A stretch of DNA of 64,000 nucleotides from Pseudocercospora fijiensis CIRAD86. Taxonomy: Eukaryota > Ascomycota > Dothideomycetes > Mycosphaerellales > Mycosphaerellaceae. The DNA is taken from contig NW_006921538.1 in NCBI RefSeq assembly GCF_000340215.1, forward strand, positions 3,019,869-3,083,868, read 5' to 3'. Shown piece by piece: positions 11,901-22,490 of the stretch. The notes beneath the pieces were generated by a model. That model was not told the origin of the DNA, did not search any database, and saw only the letters and a program-made list of their open reading frames with translations. How positions within the stretch are numbered: position 1 is the first letter of the stretch; the number at the start of each line of letters is the position of its first letter. Position numbers and translations under genes: made by a program.

Positions 11901-14160
11901 GTATTAAGCCTATAATAATCGATATATAGGCGTAGGCTACTATCCTTCTTTAGTACGAATAGGATAGGTGCACTAGCAGGGCTGTTACTATACTAAATTC
12001 GACTATTAGCTAGGTTCTTATCTAGGTACTTACGTAGTATAGCAAGCTCGCGTTTACTAAGGTTGTAAAGCGGCCTAAAAGGAACCTCCTTGCCCTATAT
12101 AATATCGATCTTATAGTCCGTCTCTTTAAATATAGGCAATGTCGATACTAGGTAGTGTTTAAATACATTAATATAGGTTTCTCGAATAGGCTATAGTATC
12201 CGAGCGAGCTAATTAGGGTCTATGCTATTAGGGGGCATAGGTTTATCGTTATCTCTACCGAGAAGATTAGCAGTTAGGTTAGCTAAGGCAGAGACTAGTA
12301 TTAGGTTGCTAATAAACAGGACCCTAATATCGTTAGGGCACTCGCTAACGTCGATATACTTAATATCCTCCTTCCTAGCGATTCCAAATCGCTACTATTA
12401 GAGGCCTAAGTCTATAGTTATAGCGTAGTGCTTAAGGATAGGGTTGCTAATAACAATAGTAGCTCCCCTATATAGGTTGTCTATATCTACTATATAGGTA
12501 GTAAAGTCTAGTAGGCGCTTATTTCCGAGGTCGTCCTTTAGAACTGTAGGAATATAGTAGGCCCTATAGGTTAAGTGCCGAGCATTATTAAACTAAGCAA
12601 GAGTTAGTAGGTTAGCCCTATTTAATTATCGAAGATCTAATTGCTTAGCTAAGCGATAGCTAATAAGGGTACTAACTGAATTTCCTAGATCTAGTGTAAC
12701 CTTAGTCTTATAGTTAGTTCTGTATGTGTCCTATATAAGGCAGGTACGTATAATAGCTAGTATAATGTCGATGGTTTTACGCCGTACGAGGCTAATAGTT
12801 AGTATAGCGCCTAATCTTTTTTCGACTAATTAGAAGGGCCGATAGGGGTAGCATTAGCGGCTAAAAGGTTTTTTCGGTGCTTAGAGGCAGTACGATTAAC
12901 TCGGGCCTAGTCTCGAGGCCTATTATATTAGCCTAGTAAATAAGTAGTACTATTATAGTTAAAGCATTTCAATCCGGTTAGGAGGTTGCTATAGCTACTA
13001 CTATTGTTAGTTAAGCAGTTAGTATTATAAGGATACGAGCCCCTTCTACGGCCCCTATTACGGCCTCCTCTATACAGCCGTCGGCTACGGCCTCTTCTAC
13101 GGTTATTGTTACCGTTCCTATTATTAGCACTATTGTTTTAGTAGGAACCTTAGTTTCCTCCGCGGGTACTACGGTTGCCGCGGTTAGTACTAGCTAGTCG
13201 AATCCTCGATTCTAGTCGTTACTAGAGCTAAATAGCTCGTTTAGCTATTTCTACTTCGACTATAAATTAAATGCGTATTAGATTAGCCTATTTAAACACA
13301 CGGCGGCGGTCCAATTTAAGGACTAATTCCTATCTCAATTTAGGGCGTATTTCGGAGATCTAGATAGAATTAGTCTTAGCCGGAAGGTTATCTTCGAGGG
13401 TCTTTAAATAGGCCTTAAATAAGCGAGCCGATTAATTAGTCTTTTGTTTAGCTCGAAGGTACTAGTCCTAAGCGTGTTGTTGCCTTAGTATAGGGTTTCT
13501 AAGGGTATCTAGTATAATGGTTTTATAGGTTTGCTACTAAATAGCGGTCTAATTATTAAGGGAGTTAAAATAGTTATCCTAGGTGCGCTTTAGGTCTCTA
13601 TTAATGTACTATATAGCATAGACGACTAAGGAATAGTTATCTAGCAGCGCTCTCGGTACATTGCGCTAGTTAAGCTTATAGTTACGAATATAGTCGTTAT
13701 ATTGCTTTCGACTAGAGCTATTAAACACAGTACAATCCTTGAGTTTAGTATCCTTCTTTTGAATAGTTAGTAAGGAAGGCCCTACTACTAGTTTAGTATT
13801 AGTTATTAGGGCCTCCTAAAGGCGGCGAAGCTCGAGGAGGTTATCCTTTAGCTACTACTCTTAACGTAAAGTAGCGAGCCTGTTTTAGGTAGCTTCTTAA
13901 AGTCTCGCTACTAGCTAGGGGCTAAAGGCTAGTTAGCTATATCGACGGTTAACAATATTGCTAAGAATGTCGTTAACGGGCAACGATAGGTTATCCCCTT
14001 CGATTATAGGTTCTTTAGTAGGCCCTCTAGTAGGCTCTTTAGCGGGAACTATACTACTAGCGTTGTTATTGCTAGCACTGCTAGTAGCGCCGCGGTTGTT
14101 ATTATTGTTTCGTAATAAGCCGGCTATTGTAATAAGGGGTAGTACTAATAATGTATCGTA
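8930..14160 (-). pseudogene. Gypsy-1 gag-pol, decayed
   Basis: Minus-strand reading. Gag has an Arg/Gly/Asn-rich tail and a degraded zinc knuckle (LKCFNYNSTTYLL, near 12,940). RT has an intact active site VYLDDILVY (YLDD at 11618-11629). Integrase shows LIIDFIIGLPPT (about 10,020-10,065). A chromodomain-like tail (about 8,960-9,115) reads KEYL...GYLP...NS.EA, matching the YLVKWKGYP...ENSWEP pattern of chromoviruses. Stops are nearly all TAG/TAA at Trp or Gln positions. Confidence 0.85.
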
Positions 14161-14402
14161 GCCCCTTATAGTACGGATATAGCGGAATTAGTAGGTATCG
14201 GCCTAGTACGATTAACTTAGTATAATAGGCCGTATAGAAGGCCTTGCTTAATAATTAGTATGGTTGTTTTAGTAGAATAGTACGTATAGGTCCCGTTCTT
14301 CGGGCGTAATATAGTTAAATCGATAGTTTTCGTAGCTATACCGCTAAAAGCTTAAAATAAGGACTATCTAGCTGCTACTCTTAAAGGGTAGATCGAATAC
14401 TA

Positions 14403-14590
14403 TATAAGAAGGGTTATATTAGCAGGTAGATAGGGTAGTAGTAGATATAGTAGTATTCGATAGAGATCTAGGAGGAGAAGGAGGAAGGCAGGCTAGTTAG
14501 CCTAACGCTAAGCGCTAAGCCCTACCTAAGGTACTAAGACCCTAGCTTTACTCGAGCTAGTTATATACTAATTACGTGTAGCCTCTAACA
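14403..14590 (-). repeat. Gypsy-1 LTR, right copy (5' LTR)
   Basis: 188 bp. Its outer end CCTCTAACA keeps the canonical CA, while the inner start is TATAAG rather than TGTAAG, a G-to-A change. Confidence 0.9.
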
Positions 14591-14595
14591 GGATT

Positions 14596-17300
14596 CTCCC
14601 TCTATTTCTTTAGATTCTCCCTTATCTAGGAGATCGATATCGTTATCGTTGTTATCCGAGTCTATAATAGGCCGTAGAGTAGGTAGTTCCTCTTCGGATA
14701 GTTACGTAGTAGGCTACTTCCCTTAGTCGATTCGTCGAATTTAACGCTAGTATAGATCCCGATAGCGTTTGTCTTAGGATTATAGATCCTATACTGTTTC
14801 GTAGACTTCGTATATCCGACGAAGATTCCTAGAAATACCGTCTTTTCTAGCTTATCTTTCCTTTTCTCCTTAGGAATAAACAGATAGGCTAGATAGCCGA
14901 ATACCCGTAAATGTTCTCCGCTAGGCTTTCTTCCGGTATAGAGCTCCTCGGGAGTTATATCCTTTCCTTTAATAGGTAGCCTATTATGTGAATAGGTAAC
15001 CGTATAGGCCGCTTCGCCCTAAAATTGTTTAGGTAATCCGGATCCTTCTAAAGCCGCCCGTACCTTAGTTATAATAGTACGGCTTTGTCTCTCTACTACC
15101 CCGTTTTATTCTAGAGTATAGGGCGTCGTTGTTTCGATTCGTAGTCCCGGATAGGCCTTAAGAGCTTTAATAAGCTCCGGAGCGTTATCGATTCTTACGG
15201 CCTTTAGTTTCCTCCCGGTTTCGAGTTCGGCCTCGTTTTTCTAAGCCTTAAAGGCTTCGTATACGTCGCTTCGGTAGCGAGTAAGACGGATATCTAACCG
15301 TCTCGTAGCGTCGTCCGTAATCGTTAGTATATACCTATTTCCCCCTAAGGTACTATACTTATACGAACCCTAAAAATCGATATATACCCTATCTAGGCAA
15401 TAGTCTGCCTTTTCGGGTTCTTCTCGACTTGATCGTCTATCGGACTTCGTAGTAATATAAGTCTCGTAAGATATTGTAAAAAGCGACGCCGCTCCTAACC
15501 CTAAGTTAGAAGTAGCTTATATAACTTTGTCGTATAATACTCCCTCTACTTCTTTGCTTTAGGGAAGTAAAGAAGTCCTCTCGACTTAGGTATCCTTATC
15601 CCGCTACTAGCGTAGTATACTCCTACTCGCGGTATAATAGAAGTGCTAGTAACCTTTCTTAAACGGGCTTAGTTCTATTCTTTTAGTTTTACGCTATAAC
15701 TACTACGCTATATCGCCGTCGGCGATCTCTCGGAAGCGTAAAGCCGGGCTTATAACTGTTATAAAAACCGACGCCGCTCCTAACCCTAAGTTAGAAGTAG
15801 CTTATATAACTTTGTCGTATAATATAAGACTTATTTAACGTCGAAAGCTCCGGGACTCCTAGTAGTACTTTATATACGTTTCGTTGTTTTTCGTCTCCTA
15901 GATATCCTAGGCGTCGATACTAAAGTAGCGTAGTACCTTTAGTCGTAGTAGTAGCTACTCTCGAAGTCTCGATAGATCCGGATTCCTTTAGAATATAGGA
16001 CCTTCCGACGCGTACTCCTTTTGCTAGTTCTTCGTTTTCTCTTCGAAGTATAGCCTCTTCTTTAGTAAATAGAGTCGTAATACCTCGTTTCGAGAGTTAG
16101 CTTATCGAAAGCAGGTTATAACCGATCTCGGGTACGTATATAACGTCCGGAATCGTAGTCGGAATTCCCTTAAACTAGACGAGGATTATACCGGATCCCG
16201 CGATCTTTATTGTTTTGCCGTTCGCTAGAGTAACTTTTCCGGTTATTTCCTTATAGTCCGTAAAGTAGTTCTTGTCGTTAGATATATGTCTAGTGCATCC
16301 GGAGTCTAGGATCTAATCCCCTTTATTAGATAGTCGAGTCGTAGAATCGATAGCTATCTAAGCCGCGATCTTAGATTCCTCCTTATTATTTTCTTGGATT
16401 TTTCCGTTCTTTTAGTCCTATTTGTATTTCCTATAGTCCCGTTTAAAGTGCCTAATCTTTTGGCAATAGTAACACGTCTTTCCTTTAGCCTTATTAGGCG
16501 TATTTTACGTATTGCCTTTCTTTCTGTTACCGGCCTTATCTTTCGCCGATTCCTTAGTATATCGGGCTACTACTTTATCGCCTTTAGAAGTAGTAATAGT
16601 ATATTCAACGTCCCGTAGTCGTTGAACTAGTTCTTCGTAGGAAAGAGTAGATAAACCGGCCGCCTTTAAGGCGAATATAGTAGACGAATACTCTTCTTCT
16701 AACGACGATATAAGGACTACTTTCTTAGAGGCGTCCGAAGGAACTTCGTCTTTATCCGCGGCCTTAATCTCGGATTAGATTTGCGTAAGAGCTAAAGCCG
16801 TAGTATCGATATCCTTAAGAGCTTTAAAGGAATAGAAATAGGAGAGTAGCGTCGAAACCCGTTCCTTTATCGATACTTCGCTTACTTCCTTTATTTTATC
16901 GATTACCTCCCTAGTCGTACGTAGTCCTAGGAGGTATATAGGCTTATCCCCGGCCGTAGACTTAATAAACGCAACTACTTTTACGTCTTCTTTTTTAGCC
17001 TCTCTTACTTTAGCCGAATCTTAGCTTATAGCTTCCGGTATACCGTTCCTATACTTCTAAAGGCCTTATCCGGATAAATAGTCTTAAATTAGATCGATCT
17101 AGATAGTATAGTTCTCGGTACTAAGTTACGGAATTCCCTTTACCGTACCGATAGGCGTCTTAGTAGTAGATATCTTTATTGTTAGATTTTTCGACTCGTA
17201 CTAGTTATATCGTTATTATTTTTAGATCGTTTGGTTCGTATTAGTCGGTTCTTTTCGCCTATAGACCGGCGTCTATAGCGGAGTAATAACCGTTATCTTA
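14596..17300 (-). pseudogene. Copia-1 gag and integrase part, decayed
   Basis: On the minus strand, a degraded zinc knuckle (CYYCQKIRHFKRDY, about 16,425-16,470) marks gag. Further on, the copia integrase motif TPYTLE*NGVVERQS (about 15,075-15,125) matches TPYTPEQNGVVERQN with a Gln-to-stop change. The 353-bp TRIM at 15,472-15,824 interrupts the integrase. The coding part begins some 100 bp inside the right LTR68. Confidence 0.8.
15472..15824 (-). mobile_element. Complete 353-bp TRIM element
   Basis: 68-bp terminal repeats at 15472-15539 and 15757-15824, with a 217-bp internal segment. Perfect 5-bp target duplications TAAGA (15467-15471, 15825-15829) prove a separate insertion into Copia-1. 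The internal segment starts next to the left LTR with CTCCCTCTACTTC (purine tract on the minus strand) and ends next to the right LTR with GGGCTTATAAC (RIP-altered half-tRNA-iMet site). It has no coding capacity, so it must have moved with proteins from another element. Confidence 0.87.
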
Positions 17301-17425
17301 TTGTTGTTCGAAGTTAGTCGCTTTCTTCGATTTGCGGAGTAACGTCGGATAAGGTTTAACCTTACGCAAGCGGATTGCCTGATCGGGTAATTTCTCGAAC
17401 TTTCTTGTTTCTTCACTTGCGTTCC

Positions 17426-17436
17426 GGGCTCATAAC
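17426..17436 (-). promoter_or_regulatory. Primer-binding site for half-tRNA-iMet
   Basis: GGGCTCATAAC on the plus strand equals the anticodon-stem/loop of initiator tRNA-Met (GGGCUCAUAAC, anticodon CAU). Directly inside the LTR in element orientation it reads GTTATGAGCCC. Drosophila copia and yeast Ty5 use this half-tRNA priming mode. A RIP-altered version sits at 15746-15756 in the small TRIM, and another at about 5200-5210. Confidence 0.7.
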
Positions 17437-17504
17437 TGTTGTAAAAAGCGACGCCGCTCCTAACCCCAAGTTAGAAGTAGCTTATATAACTTTGTCGTAC
17501 AACA
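17437..17504 (-). repeat. 68-bp LTR of the outer TRIM, distal copy (5' LTR)
   Basis: Same sequence as 4932-4999 except for three C-to-T changes in a CpA context. It is followed by the target duplication CTTGT. On its inner side lies GGGCTCATAAC, which reads GTTATGAGCCC in element orientation. Confidence 0.85.
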
Positions 17505-17509
17505 CTTGT

Positions 17510-18520
17510 TACAGCAACTATAGATGTCGAAGATTCCAAACTTCAGGCATAAATCGCTTCCACGATCAACGTTTCTACCCGAAGTACCTCACCGGGGAAG
17601 AAGATAGGCTTGTACGACAAGCCAAGGCGAGTATACAGTAGCGTGACATGGGCGTGTCGCTTCCGATTGCCATTGCCGCTATTGTAATACAATTCTGGGC
17701 GAGAGCCGCGCGCAACTGCGACACGAAGTTGTGCCACGAAGACGGAGGCGGAGGCAGGGTTAGAGGACGCGCCTTGTGGCAGATGCGCCGGTAAGGCACA
17801 GCTCGTTCGTCGCACCAAATCACCTCGCGTACATACGGGCATACCTAGCGTGCATACAGTATACTACGGACGTGGAGCGCGAGAACATTGCTCATGCGGG
17901 CAGTCAATGGCGCACATGAGGCTTGGGCAGCTGAGTGGCAGTACCACAGGTACTACAGTAAGCACCGGTAAGGCTGAATGATTCGAGATCCTTTGCCCCA
18001 CGGCCTCGGGAGGAATTCAGCTCCTTGCGCGTTCGTGGCGTTCGTGGCGTCCCTACATCTGGCAGATCACAGCTCGGCACTGGCTGGAACGGGCCACCCT
18101 CGTTTACCCGTTGGCCGCTCGTAGCCTCGTACGCAAACAGCCCTGCTCGTCGCCGCCTCAACACAGGGCATCGGGTTTGACCACGTTAGCGCCGATGGCT
18201 GACATGTAGTCAAGTTGAAAGCAACTTCACTATAGTGTTTCACGTCAGTATAGATGCCCCTCTCGTAAAGCGGCGGGGTACAACCTGCTTGAGGATTGAT
18301 GATATGATGTATAAGAAAAGCGCTTGCTGTCCCATGATATTGTCCTGGCGGTGTCTCCTGGCGGCACCGAATAAGCAGGAAACACCACATCAGCCTCTGT
18401 TCCTCCATCCCTTGCTTTCCCTTTGCAACAGATCAGACTCAAATAGTCTCCTGGCGGCCATCACAACATCACTCACAACACCCTCACCCACAACGCCATT
18501 GCCATTGCCGCCACCAAACC
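17510..18520. other. Host intergenic region, former divergent promoter of bANK and SDR
   Basis: Normal-composition DNA directly outside the target duplication. Without the composite it would join to the bANK ATG, giving about 1 kb shared by divergent bANK (minus) and SDR (plus). The last 70 bp are CA/C-rich (CATCACTCACAACACCC), as in many fungal 5' UTRs. Several overlapping short frames on both strands show no protein features. No gene called. Confidence 0.5.
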
Positions 18521-19540
18521 ATGCCTCATTCCAGCGCTCCCTACCAGCCGTACGCCGAAAGATACGTCGATGGGCCTGCATCTGGTCCAACGGCCGCAGA
18601 CATTGTGAAAGATCTTGGCCTCGAGGGCAAGCTGCAAGACAAGGTCATCTTCATCACTGGAGCATCGGCCGGTCTCGGTCAAGAAACCGCTCGCGTTCTT
18701 CACACCACCGGCGCAAAGCTCTACCTCACAGGTCGTGACCTCGCCAAAGGCCAGGCAGTGGCGGATGCACTCGTCGCAAGCAACCCCAGCGGCCAAAAGC
18801 CCGTCTTGATCGGCTTGGAGTTGGACAACCTCGAGAGCGTCAGGAAAGCAGCCAAGGAGTTCCTCGATCAGGAGAAACGCCTTGATATCCTCGTGCTGAA
18901 TGCTGGTATTATGGCAGTCCCCGAGGGCCGCACCGTCGATGGCTTCGAGACTCAGCTTGGCACCAACTACTTTGGCCACTTCTTGCTCTTCCACTTGATC
19001 AAGTCCACCTTACTTGCCGCCGCTACTCCACAGTCTCCCAGCCGTGTCATCACACTCTCCAGTGCAGGTCACAAGGCCGGAGGCGTCTTCTTCGATGACC
19101 TCGACTTGAAAAGGCAAGGCTACAACCCCATGGTCGCTTACGCCCAAAGCAAGACCGCCACTATCCACTTGGCGAACTCCATCGATCGTCACTACAGCGC
19201 ATCCGGAATTCGTGCTGTTTCCGTGCACCCAGGCATGATCTTCGAGACATCACTCGGCCGCCACATGTCGCAGGAAGAGATTGCTGGATTCGCTCCCATG
19301 GCACCTTTCGCGAGACCTCTTGCGCAGGGCGCAGCGACCACTGTCTGGGCGGCGCTCGATCCTCACTTCAACAAGCAAGGTGGTGTGTACCTCGCCGATG
19401 CTGGTGTCTCAAGCGCCGCTACCGCAGATGAGCACTTTGCTGGACCTGGATATGCTCCTCATGCCTTTGATAAGACGGCCGAGGAGAAGTTGTGGAAGCT
19501 CAGCTTTGGTGCCGTCGGTTTGTCGGAGGATGGTAACTAG
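18521..19540 (+). CDS. Short-chain dehydrogenase/reductase (retinol-dehydrogenase/WWOX-like SDR)
   Basis: Intronless frame of 339 aa, started at the ATG in AAACCATGC. Classical SDR features are in order: an N-terminal extension of about 40 residues, the cofactor motif TGASAGLG (46-53), NAG (127-129), catalytic Ser in LSSAGHKAG (180-181), and YAQSK with Tyr207 and Lys211. The spacing to C-terminal VHPGMI suits the NAD(P)-dependent Rossmann fold. The Arg in TGRD after the second strand (near 71) favours NADPH. Family members oxidise or reduce alcohols, ketones or lipids, and the substrate cannot be told. It lies divergent from the bANK regulator and upstream of the broken membrane-protein gene. 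Codon use is normal with no RIP damage. Confidence 0.9.
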   Translation: MPHSSAPYQPYAERYVDGPASGPTAADIVKDLGLEGKLQDKVIFITGASAGLGQETARVLHTTGAKLYLTGRDLAKGQAVADALVASNPSGQKPVLIGLELDNLESVRKAAKEFLDQEKRLDILVLNAGIMAVPEGRTVDGFETQLGTNYFGHFLLFHLIKSTLLAAATPQSPSRVITLSSAGHKAGGVFFDDLDLKRQGYNPMVAYAQSKTATIHLANSIDRHYSASGIRAVSVHPGMIFETSLGRHMSQEEIAGFAPMAPFARPLAQGAATTVWAALDPHFNKQGGVYLADAGVSSAATADEHFAGPGYAPHAFDKTAEEKLWKLSFGAVGLSEDGN

Positions 19541-21209
19541 ATGCCTTGTTCCGATGTTCTTGTCCCAGGGTTCGCAAGAAGGAGGCTCACACTGCTAGCT
19601 GTCCTTTGTTGGAGGGTTCAAGGGGGGTGTCTGCTGCCTAGCGCCATGACCTTTACCCACATGAGCTACCGCAGAGTGCATCAGCGCTCTCTTCTGAGCA
19701 CTCATCTGATGGTTTCTCTTTTCGAAATCATACTGTATGCAGACTATCTAGCTTATGACAAAGCCTGGCCATGCCCAGGCTATCTCTACTTCGGGTTTCT
19801 CTATGCTCTCGATCTCCTGCTAGTCTTTGCAATCTTGCTCGCCGTCCCGACTCAGAAGAGTCGCAGAAAAAGTATGCTAGGGTTTGGTGCCAGAATATTT
19901 CTTTCGATCAGGCCGCATCTAAGCTTCGTCCTAGAGATGCCATTTACCGGGCCATCTTTGATGACTGTTTCTTGATAATTAACCCCACACCTGAGACTTT
20001 CCGTAGAGTCTGGAATGCTCTCAACGGCCGCACTACGACGCAGGCTGCCGATATATAGGTCGTGTTGGCGAGCTGTTTTGGCTTCAAACATCCTCAGTTT
20101 CGCAAACTCGATGCTTCTGCAAAGATGGAGCGAATCGTGCTCAGTTCTGACATCCTGCCACTGCGGCTGTTCTTCAACACTGGGTCAAGGTTACGACCAA
20201 CAGAACATCATTACAACAGATGGGTGCCAACGGAGTTGGGTGACTATATCGAGAACGGCGCAAGCATGGTTCTATTCGCTGACTTCGACGAGGGTCAACA
20301 GAGAGACTGGAAGGTTCCATTGTTTCTTGAGGGAGACATTGAGGTCATCTATGTGGACCATCCTGTGCCAAAAGTGCAGGAATATACCCTACTTGACGGA
20401 GGATATACATTTCATGTTCTCTGCTTTGTCGATGAGTCGGATGAATTTGCCTTCGAGCAGGATGGCGACAAATGTATTAGTACCTGTTTTTTCTTCGAGG
20501 AGAGACCGGATGATCTCAGCCCGGTCTCTCGCGGTGCTTGTCTCTACGTGACCCCTGGTCAACCATTCGTTGAGGATGTGGAATGTCTGTCCAGACTTGA
20601 AATGATCTACTATTGCCTTGTTCTACTCACCAAATCTGTGTCAGATCCTCGACGAGGTGGAGATGTCGCATTTGCAGGACGGTGCTTGAAGCACACAGTG
20701 GAAAACGCTTGTGCAGGCGAGGAGGATTTCAATGGGGCACATCTATTCGAAATGAAGTGCAGTAAGTCTCTATCACCGCGTTAATGCTATGGGGAGCACT
20801 TTGCTGATGTTTGCCACATAGCGCCGATCCCTGAGAACGAGGAACTTGACAGACAGCCATCCGGCCTAGAATTCTCGGAGAGCAGACAGAAAACGGCTAT
20901 CAAAGTTCTCGCAGTTGTACCTCTCCTCTCGATTGTTGCCATCAGCCTCGTTGCAGTGGTATTCATGTTATACGAAGCTATCCTACAAAGCGAAACCTCG
21001 AATTTCCGAAAGGTGGTATACTATGCTTTTCCGGAAGGTTGAGAATGCCAAGACTCCTGGTTTTTTAAGCCTTATAGAACTCTAAGATTAGACTTCCTTA
21101 GGCCTGTTGTGGTTACTATTATACCGCTTATTAATCCAGCCTCTTTAATATGTATTATTACGCCTTATTGCCGCTAGAGGTTGCTATTCTTATCGCTATA
21201 TTAATAGCA

Positions 21210-22490
21210 ACTAATTTGTAGCGCCTATATCTCGAATACTCGGTAGCTATAGAGCGCGCGTCTCGATCGCGGAAACAGGCCTCGAAGGACCTTCTAGCGT
21301 ATAAGGAAGCGGTTAAGCGGCGCGAGTCGCCTACTAAGAAGGATAAGAAGAAGGCGGTTAAGAAGAAGGCGGTCGAGAAGAAGGCGGTCGAGAAGAAGGC
21401 GGTCGAGAAGAAGGCGGTCGAGAAGAAGGCGGTCGGCGGCGGCGGTAGCGGTAGCGGTAGAAAGAAGAAGACGGCGTAGTAGGAGAAGTTTAGTAATATG
21501 CCGGCCTTCGAGGCAGCGACGTATAAGGACTTCTAGGTTAATAATGCCGCTACTACTATAGTAGAAGATAACAATATAGCGGTTAAGGCTAGCGAGTTAA
21601 CGCGTTTAGCTAATGCCTCGCCGGCGCGGCGCCTAGTTAATAGTTAGTAGATAAACGAGGAAGATATATCTACGCTGTCTTATAACCCTCGTAAGGACCT
21701 TTAGTATAAGCAAACCTAGCGCCTTCTTACTAGCAATAATAAGCTAGCTTTTAAGAACTATAACCGTACTAGTACTAGCACTTAATACGCTAAAGATACG
21801 TACTATTAGGCTAACGAAGAAGCGTAGAAGAAGCAGCTCTACGTCGGTAACTATATATTAGTCGTATCCGCCGCGAAGGTGTCGAAGGGTAACTAGTTTA
21901 AGCAGAGTTAGAAGAAAGGTAAGGTAACGATATTCTTGCTATTGCTGTCGCTCTTACCTAACGGCTTCTTCCGCTTAACCTATACTAATTCCTTCTATAG
22001 TAAAAGATTATAATAAGGCTCTCGACTACGCTATAGAATTAATAAATAATGCTCGAGATAAGATTAAGGTTAATATCGAGTTCAAGACTGCTATAAAAGA
22101 TGCCGGAACTAGAGCTATCCTTAAGGTTAGCAAATTGAAGCCGAATAATTAATAGAATATCGATAGCCTTGCCTTTATTGCTAAGGAGCGGAAAGAAGGC
22201 AACTACACTACTAAGCTTCTTGCTAACTATATATATACCCTTCCTAGCTGCGAGAACTATAGTAACTACTATTATAGGCCTAAAGGATTGCTAGATATCG
22301 ATCGCTACTATTACTAGTTCTATAGTAAGGCTACAAAGCTGTAGTCTTATACCCTTGCTACAAAGCAAGAAGGTATAACTCTCAAGAAGCCGCTATATAG
22401 TGTATTCGCGAAGATGTAGCTATATAAGGAGAAACAGCAGGCTCGTAAACTAAACAGTCTACTTACCGCCGCGAAGGAGCCCTTCTAAGT
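21210..22490 (+). pseudogene. Accessory ORF of Tc1-like element A, decayed, function unknown
   Basis: The plus strand reads as a Lys/Arg-rich protein with few stops apart from TAG at likely Gln/Trp codons: AYKEAVKRRESPTKKDKK, then a (K/E)KKAV repeat, GGGGSGSG, and later FKTAIKDAGTRAILKVSKL and YTLPSCENYSNYYYRPKG. A frame break falls near 21,990. I recognise no domain. Elements B and C carry a comparable Lys/Arg- and Ser-rich frame in the same convergent position, so it is probably an authentic component of this element type. Confidence 0.5.
21345..21434 (+). repeat. Six tandem 15-bp units coding for (K/E)KKAV
   Basis: Units 21345-21359, 21360-21374, 21375-21389, 21390-21404, 21405-21419 and 21420-21434, each RAGAAGAAGGCGGTY. 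Units 3-6 are identical. In the accessory frame they make a highly basic pentapeptide repeat followed by a Gly/Ser linker. The unit holds no CA or TG and is therefore immune to RIP. Confidence 0.85.

Larger units (their letters stand above)
7497..14590 (-). mobile_element. Gypsy-1: chromodomain-bearing Ty3/gypsy retrotransposon (chromovirus), full length, RIP-decayed
   Basis: The LTRs are 188 bp (7497-7684 and 14403-14590). They are TG...CA type, starting TGTAAGAAGGG and ending CCTCTAACA or CCTCTAATA. The flanks GGAGT (7492-7496) and GGATT (14591-14595) form a target duplication with one mismatch. It lies inside Copia-1, interrupting it between integrase and RT. Inside the 5' LTR, element orientation begins TAGTATTCGATCTACCC, which could be a RIP-altered TGG-type primer site for a tRNA 3' end. 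It belongs to the same family as Gypsy-2 (38,477-45,515). Confidence 0.9.
4927..17509 (-). mobile_element. Composite TRIM/Copia insertion with CTTGT target-site duplication
   Basis: The outer ends are identical-type 68-bp terminal repeats (4932-4999 and 17437-17504, TGTTGTA...ACAACA). They are flanked by perfect 5-bp duplications CTTGT (4927-4931, 17505-17509). Read on the minus strand the order is: LTR68, primer-binding site GTTATGAGCCC, Copia gag-pol, purine tract (about 5607-5621), two abutting 198-bp LTRs (5211-5606), a second primer site GTTATAAGCCC, the TRIM internal segment (about 5000-5199), purine tract, LTR68. Gypsy-1 (7,497-14,590) and a second TRIM (15,472-15,824) are nested inside. 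Without Gypsy-1 the composite is about 5.5 kb. Confidence 0.8.

Noticed and set aside
13958..14161. Hydrophobic Leu/Ala-rich plus-strand open frame (and its counterpart at 44864-45085)
   Set aside because: It is antisense to the gag of Gypsy-1 (and Gypsy-2). Low-complexity Ala/Ser/Asn gag codons read backwards as a pseudo-membrane segment.
4932..17504. 68-bp repeats as the LTRs of Copia-1 itself
   Set aside because: Considered first. The head-to-tail 198-bp repeats next to the Copia purine tract, and an independent 353-bp TRIM with the same 68-bp ends, show that the 68-bp LTR belongs to the TRIM.
17510..18520. Tox-box (ATCTCNCGNA) in the regulator/SDR intergenic region
   Set aside because: No full match seen by eye on either strand. 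Near matches miss the CG, so no ToxE-type site is claimed.
18235..18994. Long frames on both strands overlapping the SDR start
   Set aside because: They are shadows of the SDR coding sequence. The SDR frame has full catalytic motifs; the others have none.
19997..20058. Possible 5'-GTAGAG...ATATATAG-3' intron that would remove the TAG at 20056-20058
   Set aside because: It would be about 56 nt with a weak donor and would shift the frame away from the well-supported downstream protein. A CAG-to-TAG change is simpler.
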